DNA of 64,000 nt, taken from positions 1 through 64,000 of the forward strand of contig CDRNVI010000100.1 in the NCBI GenBank assembly GCA_977017575.1, written 5' to 3'. The DNA is from Paramoeba atlantica (taxonomy: Eukaryota; Discosea). A program made the position numbers and the translations under genes. Each line of letters begins with the position of its first letter. The first letter of the stretch is position 1. Shown here one piece after another: positions 49,421 to 59,198 of the stretch. Under the pieces are notes generated by a model. That model ran no database searches, was not told the origin of the DNA, and saw only the letters and a program-made list of their open reading frames with translations.

Positions 49421-50524
49421 ATTACTGCGAGCCAGTGGACGATCCTCTTTAAAATGAGCTCTGTCCACAGGTGCACTTGGCTCAGATTGAGCCGAAGTTG
49501 CAAGTCGTTCGTTTTGAATCATTTCAGCATAGCGCTTTCGCGCATTTATGACTGAAATATTGGACCTCGTCCTTGTCCTTGTCGATGCAAGATCAACATT
49601 TTCTTCGGAGGAGTTCTCAGTAGAACCTCCTAACGCGGCCGTTAAAGCTCGCGTTTGTAGTTCGCAGTATGCATTCTGCTGAACCAATCGCTCTTCATTG
49701 ACCACTGCAGTGTTCTGCTGTGCTTCAAGAGTATCTTGAAGATGAGGTTCAACCTCGCGCACTTCAAGCTCATTTTCGTACGCAATGTTCCGTGCTAATA
49801 CTGCTTCTTCCAGAGTGCAAGCATCTTTGCGTCGATACAAATCTGCCGCGTTCTCTGTATTCTTCGAAGCATGTAAAAGCCGAAGAAAGTTGCACATTGT
49901 GTCATACTTTCCAGGCGTATTTACTTTCGCTTCATTGAGAAGCTTTTCAAACCCTTCTGGGGTCATTTCATGGCTCGGTGAGCCTTTCGTCCATGGGGAA
50001 AACAATGCCACCATGTGTTTCGCTACTCGAAGCTGGCTTCGAGCTTATGTCCCAGGTTCTTTTGAAGAACTCAATATGGGAAAACCTGGTACAGCTGGCA
50101 CAGTGTGCAAAGAGCGCAACTGTTGCTCAACAATATCTCCAGGCTCAAATTCCGGGAGGCCGTCAATGTCCTCAAAGGCGTATCTCCCATTAGCACGACG
50201 TCCGCGACGACGTCTTCGATTTGTCCCTGACTCAAAATCTTAATCACGATCGGGCTCTTCTTGAGCTAGCTCAGCTCTTTTCTTCTTTACGCTGACAATG
50301 CCTGCATAGGAATACAGGTCAAGGTCTTGAAGATCTTCGCCCATGTGCATGTAACGCACATGGAGTGGTGCAAGAACTGCACAATCATGTTCGGTGATCA
50401 TTAGAGCTCTACCATACCGTTGTCGAACTCTATATCAGAGTCTTGTGACGAATCATCGTCACTGATTTCTAGATCTCTGTGATCTGACTCACTTGAGATG
50501 TTTGCCAGGAACTTCATTACAGGT

Positions 50525-51376
50525 TCACATTGATCCATGTGAAGTATGGCTCATGTACTCGGAGGGTTGGCCGAGACAAAAGGCAGTTGCCATTTCGATT
50601 GAAGCTTCCGATGTGTCATGTTCGACAATTCTCTTTCGATGTGTCATGTTCGACAATTTCTGTAAAAGTAAGCGTGCCATCGGAATGTCAGTTTGCACTC
50701 TGTGCTCTGAATTCAGACCCCTTCGAAGGTGGTCATTGGCTGCGCGAAGTGCTGGTACAATGTACACAGGTGGACCAATGTCCTTGCTCATATATTTTAT
50801 GAGATATTGCATAATTTTTATGCCGGGGCCTTCGCTTCCAATGAAAACTACACATGTATTGCATCTTACGCAAGCAGTGAGTGTCTCATTGTACGGAACG
50901 ATGAGGGATCCCCGTTTAGTGTCTTGTGTCGGGTCCTGGTTATTGCGCAGAAGCACAATCAGAGACCGTTCATCAAGTACTGACCAAATGGTATCATTTT
51001 TAATCGGCCGTGTTGGAGGCTTGAGCCAGAATTCCGGTTGTCCAGATTCATCCATCTGAACCTCAACCTCTCTAACTTCCGTTTCATTTTCATGAAGTAC
51101 AGATTGTACGGATGCAATGCCATATCGGCATTTGTTCTTGTTTATATTTCCTTTCATTTTGAAACACATGGGTCTGTGACCAACGTGCTGCTGAACATCA
51201 ACAGCACATTTGGCCACATGTTCCCTTAAATAATCATCCTTTTCATCAGGAATGATATGTAGTCCTCCGCGATACATCGTCGGGCGTTGCAGGGCCGTAA
51301 AGCTCCTTACTGATCCTTTGCGCCCACTCGGGCAGATCAGAGCGCATCGTCGTACCCAAAGACTTCGCGAGACCAT
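50525..51376 (-). pseudogene. Helitron Rep, tyrosine-motif segment
   Basis: 283 codons with the two-tyrosine motif YLIKYMSK and conserved CRYGIA and LGQPSEYMSH blocks. It is separated by a frame change from the HUH segment upstream. Confidence 0.7.
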
Positions 51377-51398
51377 CGTGCTCCTTCACAATGTGAAT

Positions 51399-52175
51399 TC
51401 ATTCGAAGACGTAGTGTGGACTAAGATTCGTCCATAGCACACTATGAAAGTGTAGCGCACCTCTTTTCTGGCATTCTACGACACCAAAAAATGCTCGAGG
51501 TCGACCAAAGAGGCCTTTAAGAACGTCACGTTCCTTCTTTACCTCATCTACATTCGACATTCCATACAATTCGGTAAGAAGAGTACGGATTTGCCGTTCG
51601 AAAATGCTGGTGGATCTGACAGGATTCCCTTGCACAAGCTCAGATCGCTTGAGAAGGTTGGCCCGCATTTCCTGCATTTTTTCGCTCTCATCATTTGTGA
51701 TGATTCTTAGAGCTAGAACGTTATCGTTCATGTTTGGACTCACTGTGGTCCAGTAAGTTGGCAGTCCGTATCGCCTGCATAAGGCGTAGATCTGACCTTG
51801 TGATGCCTTTCGCTTTGCTGGCGAAAAGGGTATCGTTTTTGCGCATATTTGCACAAATGGCAGAAACTTTGTTTCCAGAAGTTTCGCCTCGGAACTGTTT
51901 GGGTTCCTTATAGCCTGTTGTACAATGTGATAGAAAGCATCAGCATTGCAAAAATTAACGAGGCTTCTGTGCATATCTTTGTTATACTTCAGATTTTGCA
52001 CTACCGCTGATGAGACTGCACGGCGCCGAAGCACATCGTAGCAGTAAAATATGAATCCAGCATTCTTTGCAAATCGGGAATCCGATTGCTCTAGAATTGT
52101 CTTGATTTCATATGGTTCAAACGTAGAACCCTTAAAAGGGTACTTTTGCATCAGCGTCGGAAATGCTCCGAGCAA
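51399..52175 (-). pseudogene. Helitron Rep, HUH segment
   Basis: 258 codons with AFPTLMQKYPFKG, WTTVSPNMND, LFGRPRAFFGVVECQKRGAL and the metal-binding HFH. This is the nickase core of a rolling-circle transposon. Confidence 0.75.
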
Positions 52176-53602
52176 GATGTTTCCATGTCGACATACTCAT
52201 TGAGTAAACCTTCTTTTTGTTTCAGTTGCATCGCCACGGCGTGCGTAATTTGCGCACCCGCCGGCGCATTGCTTACAGGGCAGTGATCGGTTACAAAAGC
52301 TCGTGTGATCTCACCGCGAGGATCGCGATGTGACGTATCGGAAGCCACTGCTTGGGTGACCATACTGTTGATGGCGTTTTCACCCTCCTGGGAAACGGAT
52401 CTATCCCAAAGATGTGAGACAACGTCTCTACAATGTTGCTCGGTAACAACGTTGATTTTTCCTTCCTCTTTCAGTTGAGCATACACGTGGTTATGCTCAC
52501 AGAGGAAGTCTACCCAGGTGTTCAGAGTCTCTGATTTCACCCCGAATATGCCACTCAGATGTGCAGAACATAGTCTTTGACTACGTTTTGTTCGCCGTTC
52601 GTTGGCTATCCAAACAATTTGGATGTGCTTAATCGCCCTATCTGGGGATTTTGGGGGAAAGTCCAAAACAACGACTTCGTTTTCTTTAAAGGTTCTAAAA
52701 CTGCCATTGTGGCAAGGAGCATTATCCATAGCAACCCGGGCCCCGCTATGACGCTTTAAGAAACTTAAAAAACCCCCTCTTTTTGTCATCGCGCATTTAA
52801 AAACATCTGAAGTGATCGTAATTTTCCCATTACTGTCCCTGTTTGGAAAAACATGATAAAAAATTCCATAAATAAAGCTTATACCCATCCAAACGTTCAC
52901 TCCATCCCCCCCAAACCACTTGTGCGAAGCTTTTAGAGGTGGTTTCGGGGGGTCACTTGCTCTGCAAATGTACGAGCGGCTTTCCTGTCCAAGCTGGCAA
53001 GTGAATTTTTTTTCGTCACACCAAATTATGTGACGAAGCTGTGCGACAGACCACTTCTGCATTTTCAATGCAAAGGTTAGTCGCTTGGCCTTATGAGATT
53101 CAGTTAAAAAAAGGCCTTTCGAAAAAGAACGTTGGATTATCCCTGCGTCCTTCAAAAAATATACTACAGTTGGCCTGCTGCAGGTGAAACCTCGTTTCCT
53201 GACCTCTCGAAGTATAAAATTCCAGGAGGGACAACCGCGTGTGCTTGACGTGTTGGCCGTGTCAATAATCTCGTGGCACGCATCAAGAAGCCCGGGTGTC
53301 GCCACAGTGCGTTCGCGAGGGGGTGTGGAACGTTCAACGTCCCCGGTTTCCTCAAAGCGTTTCACCCACAACTTGACAGTGCTGTGGTGGACGCCTTCTC
53401 TTCGGCAAGTGGCACTATAGGAATTTGTATTCTCGTAATCTTTTACAAGAAGCATCCTATGTGAATATTTGGTGTGCCCAGGGGAGGAGTACGCCCTATC
53501 GGAGAGAGATCCTTTGTTCTGCATAGAACGGGATCGCTTTCGCGGCATAAAACTGAGACGAAATGGAGAAAAAGCGAAAAAATGAGCAAATTTGGGAAAC
53601 AC
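52151..53602 (-). pseudogene. Chimeric frame: Tc1/mariner transposase joined to Helitron N-terminus
   Basis: 483 codons open throughout. The first 330 are a Tc1/mariner transposase: HTH region (YSATCRREGVHHSTVKLWVK), IIWCDEKKF (first Asp), VAMDNAPCHNG (second Asp) and LDFPPKSPD. At the expected PIEN-W position it reads HIQIVW, so the third acidic residue is not conserved. From about residue 355 the frame continues into Helitron protein (TLNTWVDFLCEHNHVYAQL onward). Probably an insertion followed by deletion, leaving a fortuitous or selected in-frame fusion. Confidence 0.7.
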
Positions 53603-53785
53603 TGCATATTTCAGAGGGGCAAAAAAACTTTAAAAAAATGCCATAAACAAAATTGCTTTCTTTTGGGGTGAAAATAGCGCAAAAACATAGAACTCTGCGA
53701 GAGCTCTCGAATGCGCTATCATTTTCCAAAATTTGAAGGGTTTTGCAATTTTTAGACCCCCCGCAGCATCTGATTTACCCCCCTG
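52610..53785 (-). mobile_element. Tc1/mariner element inserted in the Helitron, one end lost
   Basis: The upstream end reads (minus strand) CAGGGGGGTAAATCAGATG after TA (53786-53787). The opposite end should lie near 52600 but no matching inverted repeat is present, so the element lost its 3' terminus in the join to the Helitron. Confidence 0.6.
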
Positions 53786-53904
53786 TATGTTTTATTTATG
53801 AATATTTTGGCTCAAATCCTTCCGTTTTCTTCAGCGTCCCTGGCCAAAGTGAAAGAAGACTGCGGGAGGGAGAGTATTCGAATACACTTAGTGATTGGCC
53901 AGTT

Positions 53905-54021
53905 TTCCTTTTTTAGGCTCTTCATTAAACACGGTGGTTGTTTTCAACTTAGAAGTCATTCATGCTGCATGCTTCGCGTTGAAAACTACCACCGCGTTTA
54001 ACGAAGAGCGTAAAAAAGAAA
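53905..54021. repeat. Foldback palindrome, family copy 3
   Basis: Arms with CTTTTTTAGGCTCTTCATTA and CGTTTAACGAAGAGCGTAAA around TTTTCAACTTAGAAGTCATT. High similarity to the copy at 14111. Confidence 0.85.
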
Positions 54022-54039
54022 AATCTCCAAAAGATCATG

Positions 54040-55100
54040 AATAATCTATTTTTTTTGGGGTAAAAGCTCGATTTTTCGGCAAAAATTGCAAAATTTTACA
54101 CCGAATTTGGGCCGTTTTGGATGCCTTCCCAGTAGGGGCACGAGTCGAATCTGTCGCAAAAACATAGTAGAATGGTAGCTGAGGTCCCAAACTCCCCAAA
54201 ATACGGTTTAGGAGTCGATTGTGGAAAAATTTTATTTTTACTTTTTCTTGGATCAAATTATTTTTTTGGTCACCCTAAAAATTTCGGAAATTTTGACCGT
54301 GTCGGACCCCTCCTGCGCGTACCAGGGGGAGGTACCCCCAGGGGGGGGGGTGGAAAATTATCGCCGCGGCCTACTCTACCACTTCCCTGCGCTAGATTTT
54401 GAAAAGCAAAAAGTTCGAAAAAAAATTTCGCGCCGTATGCCCCCCCATGGACCCCCCCCATGGACCCCCCCCATGGACCCCCCCCATGGACCCCCCCCCA
54501 TGGACCCCCCCCATGGACCCCCCCCATGGACCCCCCCCATGGACCCCCCCCATGGACCCCCCCCATGGACCCCCCCCATGGACCCCCCCCATGGACCCCC
54601 CCCATGGACCCCCCCCATGGACCCCTCATTTTTTTGAACTTTTTTTTTCAGTTTTGGATCACCGGGGCCCCCCTTTATATTTTTTTCTTCTATTACTATC
54701 CACCCCTATTTAATAGGACTCCGATTTTGGGCGAAAGGCCCTAATAAAGCGGGGGGACACGGAAAATAATATGAAGAAATCGGCGCCGCTTCGCCGCGCC
54801 TTTTTTATCGTTGTGAAACAAAGTCCTACTCCCTTTTGATACACTTTTGGTTGTTGGGGTAGATACGAAAAAAAAAATCCGCCACTTCGCGGCGCATTCG
54901 ACAATTTATTGGCACTTTCCCCGAAATCTTTTTTGGCCTTCCAGACAAAATAGCCCTATTAAAGGGGGGGGGGTGACACGTAGCCCTATTAAATAGGGGG
55001 GGATAGTATATTAGTGTGTTCCTCATTATATTTTCACTGTTTTTGTTCACTTTTTTTTAATAATCGAGGGTAGAGCGGTAGTTATACAACCACCGCAAAT
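54040..55100 (+). repeat. Dispersed repeat R, copy with expanded C-rich array
   Basis: Same order of landmarks as the 14-kb copy: the GAGGTCCCAAACTCCCCAAAA block, a GCGTACCAGGGGGAGGTACC stretch, a C-rich array, TTTTATATTTTTTTCTTCTA and the final TTTAATAATCGAGGGTAGAG with ACAACCACCGC. Two extra blocks containing CCCTATTTAATAGG-type motifs (54700-55010) are inserted. Confidence 0.7.
54442..54625. repeat. CCATGGACCCCCC tandem array
   Basis: About 14 copies of a 12-14 bp unit CATGGACCCCCCC. All frames stay open on both strands (Met-Asp-Pro-Pro or Trp-Thr-Pro patterns), which creates false genes. It is an expansion of a site that has one or two copies in other repeat R members. Confidence 0.9.
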
Positions 55101-55124
55101 TCCTCCCTACAAGATACGGCACCC

Positions 55125-55195
55125 GCACATTTATAATGCATATTAAGCTGCACATTGCTAATGCATCTAGCACATTTATAATGCATATTATTTTT
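55125..55195. repeat. 20-bp array fragment, IS30-element type
   Basis: GCACATTTATAATGCATATT-like units, three to four copies, immediately after the end of repeat R. Almost the same start as the array at 43435. Confidence 0.7.
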
Positions 55196-55557
55196 ATCAT
55201 AGTGTTGTACACTAGAGATTTTCATTCCGGATAATCCTGGCAAAGATCAGGATCTTGTTCCGAAAGAGATTTTCCTACTCAAGCTGCTTGTGGTGGGTTC
55301 CAGGTGGGGTTCTGTCGCATAGTATATAGCCTAAATGAAGCCTGCAGTGCAGCAAGGGCAACGTTTTCACGCATTTTGCGAACGTGGTGCTTATAATCTT
55401 TTGGGAATCTCACCCCCGCTAAATAGGGGGGGAGGTGGTAGTTGTTTTGGGGGAAATGAGAGGCCGAACGCACGGAGGGGCCGGCCGGGCCACTGAGTGT
55501 GACGTTGGTGGGAAGCAATTTGCGAAGCCTCTAATGAAAAAATATAATTAAATATGC

Positions 55558-55800
55558 TTGTCACTGAGACAAACCACAGAAATCTCAGATACGAGGAGGG
55601 AAAAACTGCAAAACGGAGCTGTGGACGTGCTGTACTAAATGAAAAAAATCGCACATATAGTCTGGATGAAAAAATCGTACACTTGTCACTGAGACAAACC
55701 ACAGAAATCTCAAATAGGAGGAGGGAAAAACTCCAAAACGGAGCTATGGACGTGCTGTACTAAATGAAAAAAAATCGCACATACGTATCTTGAGTTTTGT
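55558..55800. repeat. 123-bp direct duplication downstream of transposase A
   Basis: Two adjacent copies start TGTCACTGAGACAAACCACA near 55558 and 55685, with a few differences. They lie in the position where copy B carries a 101-bp tandem repeat. Confidence 0.8.
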
Positions 55801-55854
55801 TTGGGGCCCACAATAAATGAAGTAAAAAATCACTTTGAATTCTACCCGAGCATA

Positions 55855-56862
55855 CTACTGCGAATCCTGTGAGCTATCCATCAGAATACGAGGACGAAGC
55901 ATAGGAGGGGCGATAACCTTGATATTTTCGATCAATTCAATAGGCGAATTGTTCTCCAGGACATCTTTTGGTCGTTCGTTGATGGCTGCAGATGTCGTAT
56001 CAAGCGCAGCTTGCGTGACGTGGGTGAACGATGTTCGCTTACGGTAGAAATCACGAACAAGACCATTGAAATTTTCAACGCCCCCTTTCTCCCAACTTGC
56101 GTAGGGCTGACAAAAGAATGATTGACAGCCCACCGAAGCGTTCACTAGTTCGTGTTTCGCGAACTCGGTTCCATTGTCGTACGTGATAGTGAAAACTTGG
56201 AACCCCTGCAGAGCACGAGTGACCTCCTCGGCTACAACTTCTGATTTCTTGTTCTCCAACTTCCGGAGAACTCCGTAGCGGCTTTTTCTCTCCACTAAAC
56301 TGAGAAAATAGCCACTATGTTGCGCGCCTTCAATCAAGTCACACTCCCGATCTCCATATCTGGAGCGAGTATTGACGAAACCTGGGCGCTCGCTTATGTC
56401 AGTTCGATTCGGTATTTTCAGGCGATTTGTACCCCGTCGCCTTCTACCGCGACCTCCCCCCCGGCGCAGGAACTGAACTAAATTCCCTGCTCTGTCTTCC
56501 TGTTTGATGAATCCATAAACGGCTACACGAGAAATCTTTACCCCATCTTCTTTAAAGAGAGTTGTAGCGATTTGCTGTGGGCTAAATCTCTTCCCCAGCA
56601 AAGCAATCACCTTCTCTTGCACATCACCTTGTATTTTCTGGTGCTTGTGTTTCCGCGAGGAAATGGATGTGTTTGCCGCTCGTTGCGCGCGCTTCGCATT
56701 ATACTCCCCGTTACGCATACCTCTCGTGAGCTCGCGGCTCAGCGTTGACTGATTTACAGACAACTTTTCGGCTATTTCCTCCTGCGAGAAACCTTGCTGG
56801 TTGTATAGCACCTCTATTTTAGTGCGATCTTCATGATCCATACGCTTTTTTGATTGTGCCAT
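55855..56862 (-). CDS. IS30-family transposase A
   Basis: 335 residues from the ATG at 56862 (MAQSKKRMDHEDR); an ATG at 56901 lies inside the repeat array and is less likely. The N-terminal HTH is typical of IS30: RTKIEVLYNQQGFSQEEIAE, NQSTLSRELTRG. The DDE region has YGDRECDLIEG (first Asp), FTITYDNGTEFAKH (second Asp) and WEKGGVENFNGLVRDFYRK (Glu), then AINERPKDVLENNSPIELI. All catalytic residues are present and the frame is uninterrupted. IS30 transposases are bacterial and insert site-specifically using covalently joined ends. The presence of this gene in a eukaryote-like context suggests domestication or lateral transfer. Confidence 0.9.
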   Translation of the reverse strand: MAQSKKRMDHEDRTKIEVLYNQQGFSQEEIAEKLSVNQSTLSRELTRGMRNGEYNAKRAQRAANTSISSRKHKHQKIQGDVQEKVIALLGKRFSPQQIATTLFKEDGVKISRVAVYGFIKQEDRAGNLVQFLRRGGGRGRRRRGTNRLKIPNRTDISERPGFVNTRSRYGDRECDLIEGAQHSGYFLSLVERKSRYGVLRKLENKKSEVVAEEVTRALQGFQVFTITYDNGTEFAKHELVNASVGCQSFFCQPYASWEKGGVENFNGLVRDFYRKRTSFTHVTQAALDTTSAAINERPKDVLENNSPIELIENIKVIAPPMLRPRILMDSSQDSQ

Positions 56863-56884
56863 TGAAACAGAAAGCTGAGAGAAA

Positions 56885-57015
56885 AACGTAGAATTATGCA
56901 TGTGAATGTGCTATATGCATGTGAATGTGCTATATGCATCTGAATGTGCTATATGCATGTGAATGTGCTATATGCATCTGAATGTGCTGTTATGCATGTG
57001 AATGTGTTATATACA
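56885..57015. repeat. 19-20 bp tandem array upstream of transposase A
   Basis: About six units of TATATGCATGTGAATGTGC type, lying directly upstream of the transposase reading frame. Also contains variants with TGCATCTGAATG. Confidence 0.85.
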
Positions 57016-57599
57016 ATAAAGATACAGTTTCTGTACCTTGTTGGTACATTTTGCTAGCCCTTCCTTTCTTTTCCCGGAAACGGGCATATTCTTACTTTTA
57101 AATGCCCGTTTCCGGCTGACGGCTAGCTGGAACTGTCCCTCTTTGTCGCGGAAGTAGGGGACGCACTTCGCACTCTTCACCCCTCCCCGGCTCGCTCTCT
57201 TCGAGTGAGCTTTCTTCTCCCGGGAGCTATGCGCCATGGTGGCCTCCCTTGAGGACCACTGGGCGTGCTACCGCGGGAGGACACGTTGTATGCGTGTATA
57301 GGGGATGCGAACTTGCACCCCTCTCTCCCTACATGCTGTAGCGAGTGCGGCGGTAACGGACCTCCCCATGATGCATCATGATCCACGATAGATCATCTGA
57401 CAGCATGAACCCACGGCTTGACCGTGCTGCAGCATGAACCATGGCTATACGTGCTGTAGCATGACCGATGGGCGTCTCGTCTCCTACCTCGCACTACACT
57501 CTCTGTGTGACACCCGTCGTATGCGGGTCATGCGCCGATGGTATCGGCCGTCACACAGAGAGACGTATCTCTGCGCCACGAGCGTATGATCATGACCAT
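57016..57599. other. GC-rich non-coding block between arrays
   Basis: Contains a dyad of ACACAGAGAG around 57500-57560 and a CCTCCCTTGAGGACCAC motif also seen at 35257. Short frames without family features. Confidence 0.5.
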
Positions 57600-57722
57600 T
57601 TATGCATGTGAATGTGCCGCTTAGTATGCATTATCAATGTGCAGTAAATATGCATTTGAATGTGCTAATATGCATCTGAATGTGCTATATGCATTATAAA
57701 TGTGCCGCTTAGTATGCATTAT
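57600..57722. repeat. 20-bp array, IS30-element type
   Basis: About five irregular units (TATGCATTATCAATGTGC, ATATGCATCTGAATGTGC, CCGCTTAGTATGCATTAT). A nearly identical run occurs at 61750-61890. Confidence 0.8.
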
Positions 57723-57915
57723 TGCGGTGGTTGTAAAACTACCGCTCTACACTCGATTATTGAAAAAAAAGTGAACAAAAACAGCGAAAATATAAAGGGG
57801 AACACAGTAATATAATAGAAGAAAAAAATATAAAAGGGGGCTCCGGTGGTCCAAAACTGAAAAAAAAAAATTGAAAAAAATGGGGGGTCCATGGGGGGGG
57901 GTCCAGGGGGGGGGC
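57718..57915 (-). repeat. Dispersed repeat R, short inverted copy
   Basis: The terminal 200 bp of repeat R in inverted orientation (ATTGCGGTGGTTGTAAAACT to CCATGGGGGGGGGTCCAG), wedged between two 20-bp arrays. Confidence 0.8.
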
Positions 57916-57919
57916 GCCC

Positions 57920-58330
57920 GCACATTGATAATGCATACTAAGCGGCACATTGATAATGCATATAGCACATTGATAATGCATATAGCACATTGATAATGCA
58001 TATAGCACATTGATAATGCATATAGCACATTGATAATGCATATAGCACATTGATAATGCATATAGCACATTGATAATGCATATAGGACATTGATAATGCA
58101 TATAGCACATTGATAATGCATATAGCACATTGATAATGCATACTATGCGGCACATTGATAATGCATATAGCACATTGATAATGCATATAGCACATTGATA
58201 ATGCATATAGCACATTGATAATGCATATAGCACATTGATAATGCATATAGCACATTGATAATGCATATAGCACATTCATATTGCATATAGCACATTGATA
58301 ATGCATATAGCACATTGATAAGAGTGACAA
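57920..58330. repeat. 20-bp tandem array, about 20 units
   Basis: Regular CACATTGATAATGCATATAG units, nearly identical, with two interruptions by TACTA(A/T)GCGG. Read on the minus strand the unit is CTATATGCATTATCAATGTG. All three frames are open because 20-bp units lack stops on that strand, giving repeated Cys/Tyr/His peptides that I regard as spurious. Confidence 0.95.
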
Positions 58331-58524
58331 AGACATCCGATTCTTATCCATAAATGTGCGTCCTTTATATACACGGGCATGTACTTATGCGCGTTACAAA
58401 AAAAAAGTGACCCCCCCTCGAAAAAAAAATCGACCCCATGAAAAAAAAGTGGAGGGGGGGAATAAGTTAAAAAGAAAAAAAGTGGAGGGGAGAAACAAGT
58501 TAAAGAGCGCTAGTATTTCATTCC
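58331..58524. other. Spacer between array and copy B
   Basis: A/G-rich with poly-A runs (GAAAAAAAAATCGACCCC); similar to 43205-43300 beside copy 3. Confidence 0.5.
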
Positions 58525-58569
58525 TGCTCCCGGTGAGGCCCCGGAGTTGCGAGAGGCCTCCATACCCCA

Positions 58570-58650
58570 CAACTACCACCTTCCCCCCCTATTTAGCCGG
58601 GGTAGCGCGAGCGACCCCTGATAAATGGGGGGAAGGTGGTAGTTGTTTTG
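58570..58650. repeat. GC-rich hairpin module of the IS30-type elements
   Basis: Inverted arms ACAACTACCACCTTCCCCCC and GGGGGGAAGGTGGTAGTTGT around CGGGGTAGCGCGAGCGACCCC. Complete or partial copies lie at 43690-43785, 55415-55455 and 61590-61645. Confidence 0.9.
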
Positions 58651-58704
58651 GGGAATATGAGAGGCCGAACGCACGGAGGGGCCGGCCGGGCCACTGAGTC
58701 TGAC

Positions 58705-59035
58705 GTTAGTGGGAAGCAATTTGCGAAGCTCAACTTTTCCATCATACCCGACCCCTAGAAAAGCCAAGACTTTGTTTACCCGTCTGCGAGACAAAAATGT
58801 GTGTCGTTAGTGGGAAGCAATTTGCGAAGCCCAACCTTTCCATCATACCCAACCCCTAGAAAAGCCAAGACCTTGTTTACGCGTCTGCAAGACAAAAATG
58901 TGTGTCGTTAGTGGGAAGCAATTTGCGTAGCCCAATTTTTCCATCATACCCAATCCCTTACAAAGCCAAGACGACTGAAGCCCAACTTTTCTGACTGAGC
59001 CCAACTGTTCCACCATACCCAACCCGTAATAAAGC
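58705..59035. repeat. 101-bp tandem repeat downstream of transposase B
   Basis: Units start GTTAGTGGGAAGCAATTTGC at 58705, 58806 and 58907, with a decaying fourth unit. Each contains CCATCATACCC(A/G)ACCCCTA and GTTTAC(C/G)CGTCTGC. Confidence 0.9.
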
Positions 59036-59198
59036 CAAGACCTTTTGAAGCCCATACACGTAAAGAAAACAACATTCAATGCAAGAACGCACACGAAATG
59101 CAAATATCCAATACAAACAAGGCCGCGCAGTTTCATAGGAAATTAGTGTTTTATGACACAATATTTGAAGTAAGAAGCCCACGCACACGAAAAGAGGT

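Larger units (their letters stand above)
49421..52600 (-). mobile_element. Degraded Helitron (Rep portion), truncated before the helicase
   Basis: Minus-strand frames 52600-52151, 52175-51399, 51376-50525 and 50014-49421 align in order with Helitron proteins: an N-terminal region (LNTWVDFLCEHNHVYAQL), WTTVSPNMNDNVLALRI, the HUH motif GALHFHSVLW, the catalytic-tyrosine motif QYLIKYMSKD, and a FCLGQPSEYMSH block. Frames differ, so the gene is interrupted. It stops where dispersed repeat R begins, before any helicase domain. Catalytic motifs remain recognisable, so decay is moderate. Confidence 0.8.
55410..57722 (-). mobile_element. IS30-type composite element, copy A
   Basis: From left: half of the GC-rich hairpin module (CGCTAAATAGGGGGGGAGGT), the GAGAGGCCGAACGCACGGAG and GGCCGGCC block, GTGGGAAGCAATTTGCGAAG, a 123-bp direct duplication (55558-55800), the IS30-family transposase gene on the minus strand, a 19-20 bp tandem array next to its start (56885-57015), a GC-rich block and a second array (57600-57722). 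The same module order recurs in copy B. No short IS30-type inverted repeats were identified by eye. Confidence 0.65.

Noticed and set aside
54221-54744. Proline-rich proteins on both strands
   Set aside because: Produced by the CATGGACCCCCC array within repeat R; present in only one copy of the repeat.
57747-58351. Long minus-strand frames of repeated Cys-Tyr-Met-His-Tyr-Gln peptides
   Set aside because: They are translations of a 20-bp tandem array without stops; no codon-level selection is visible and units are identical in DNA.
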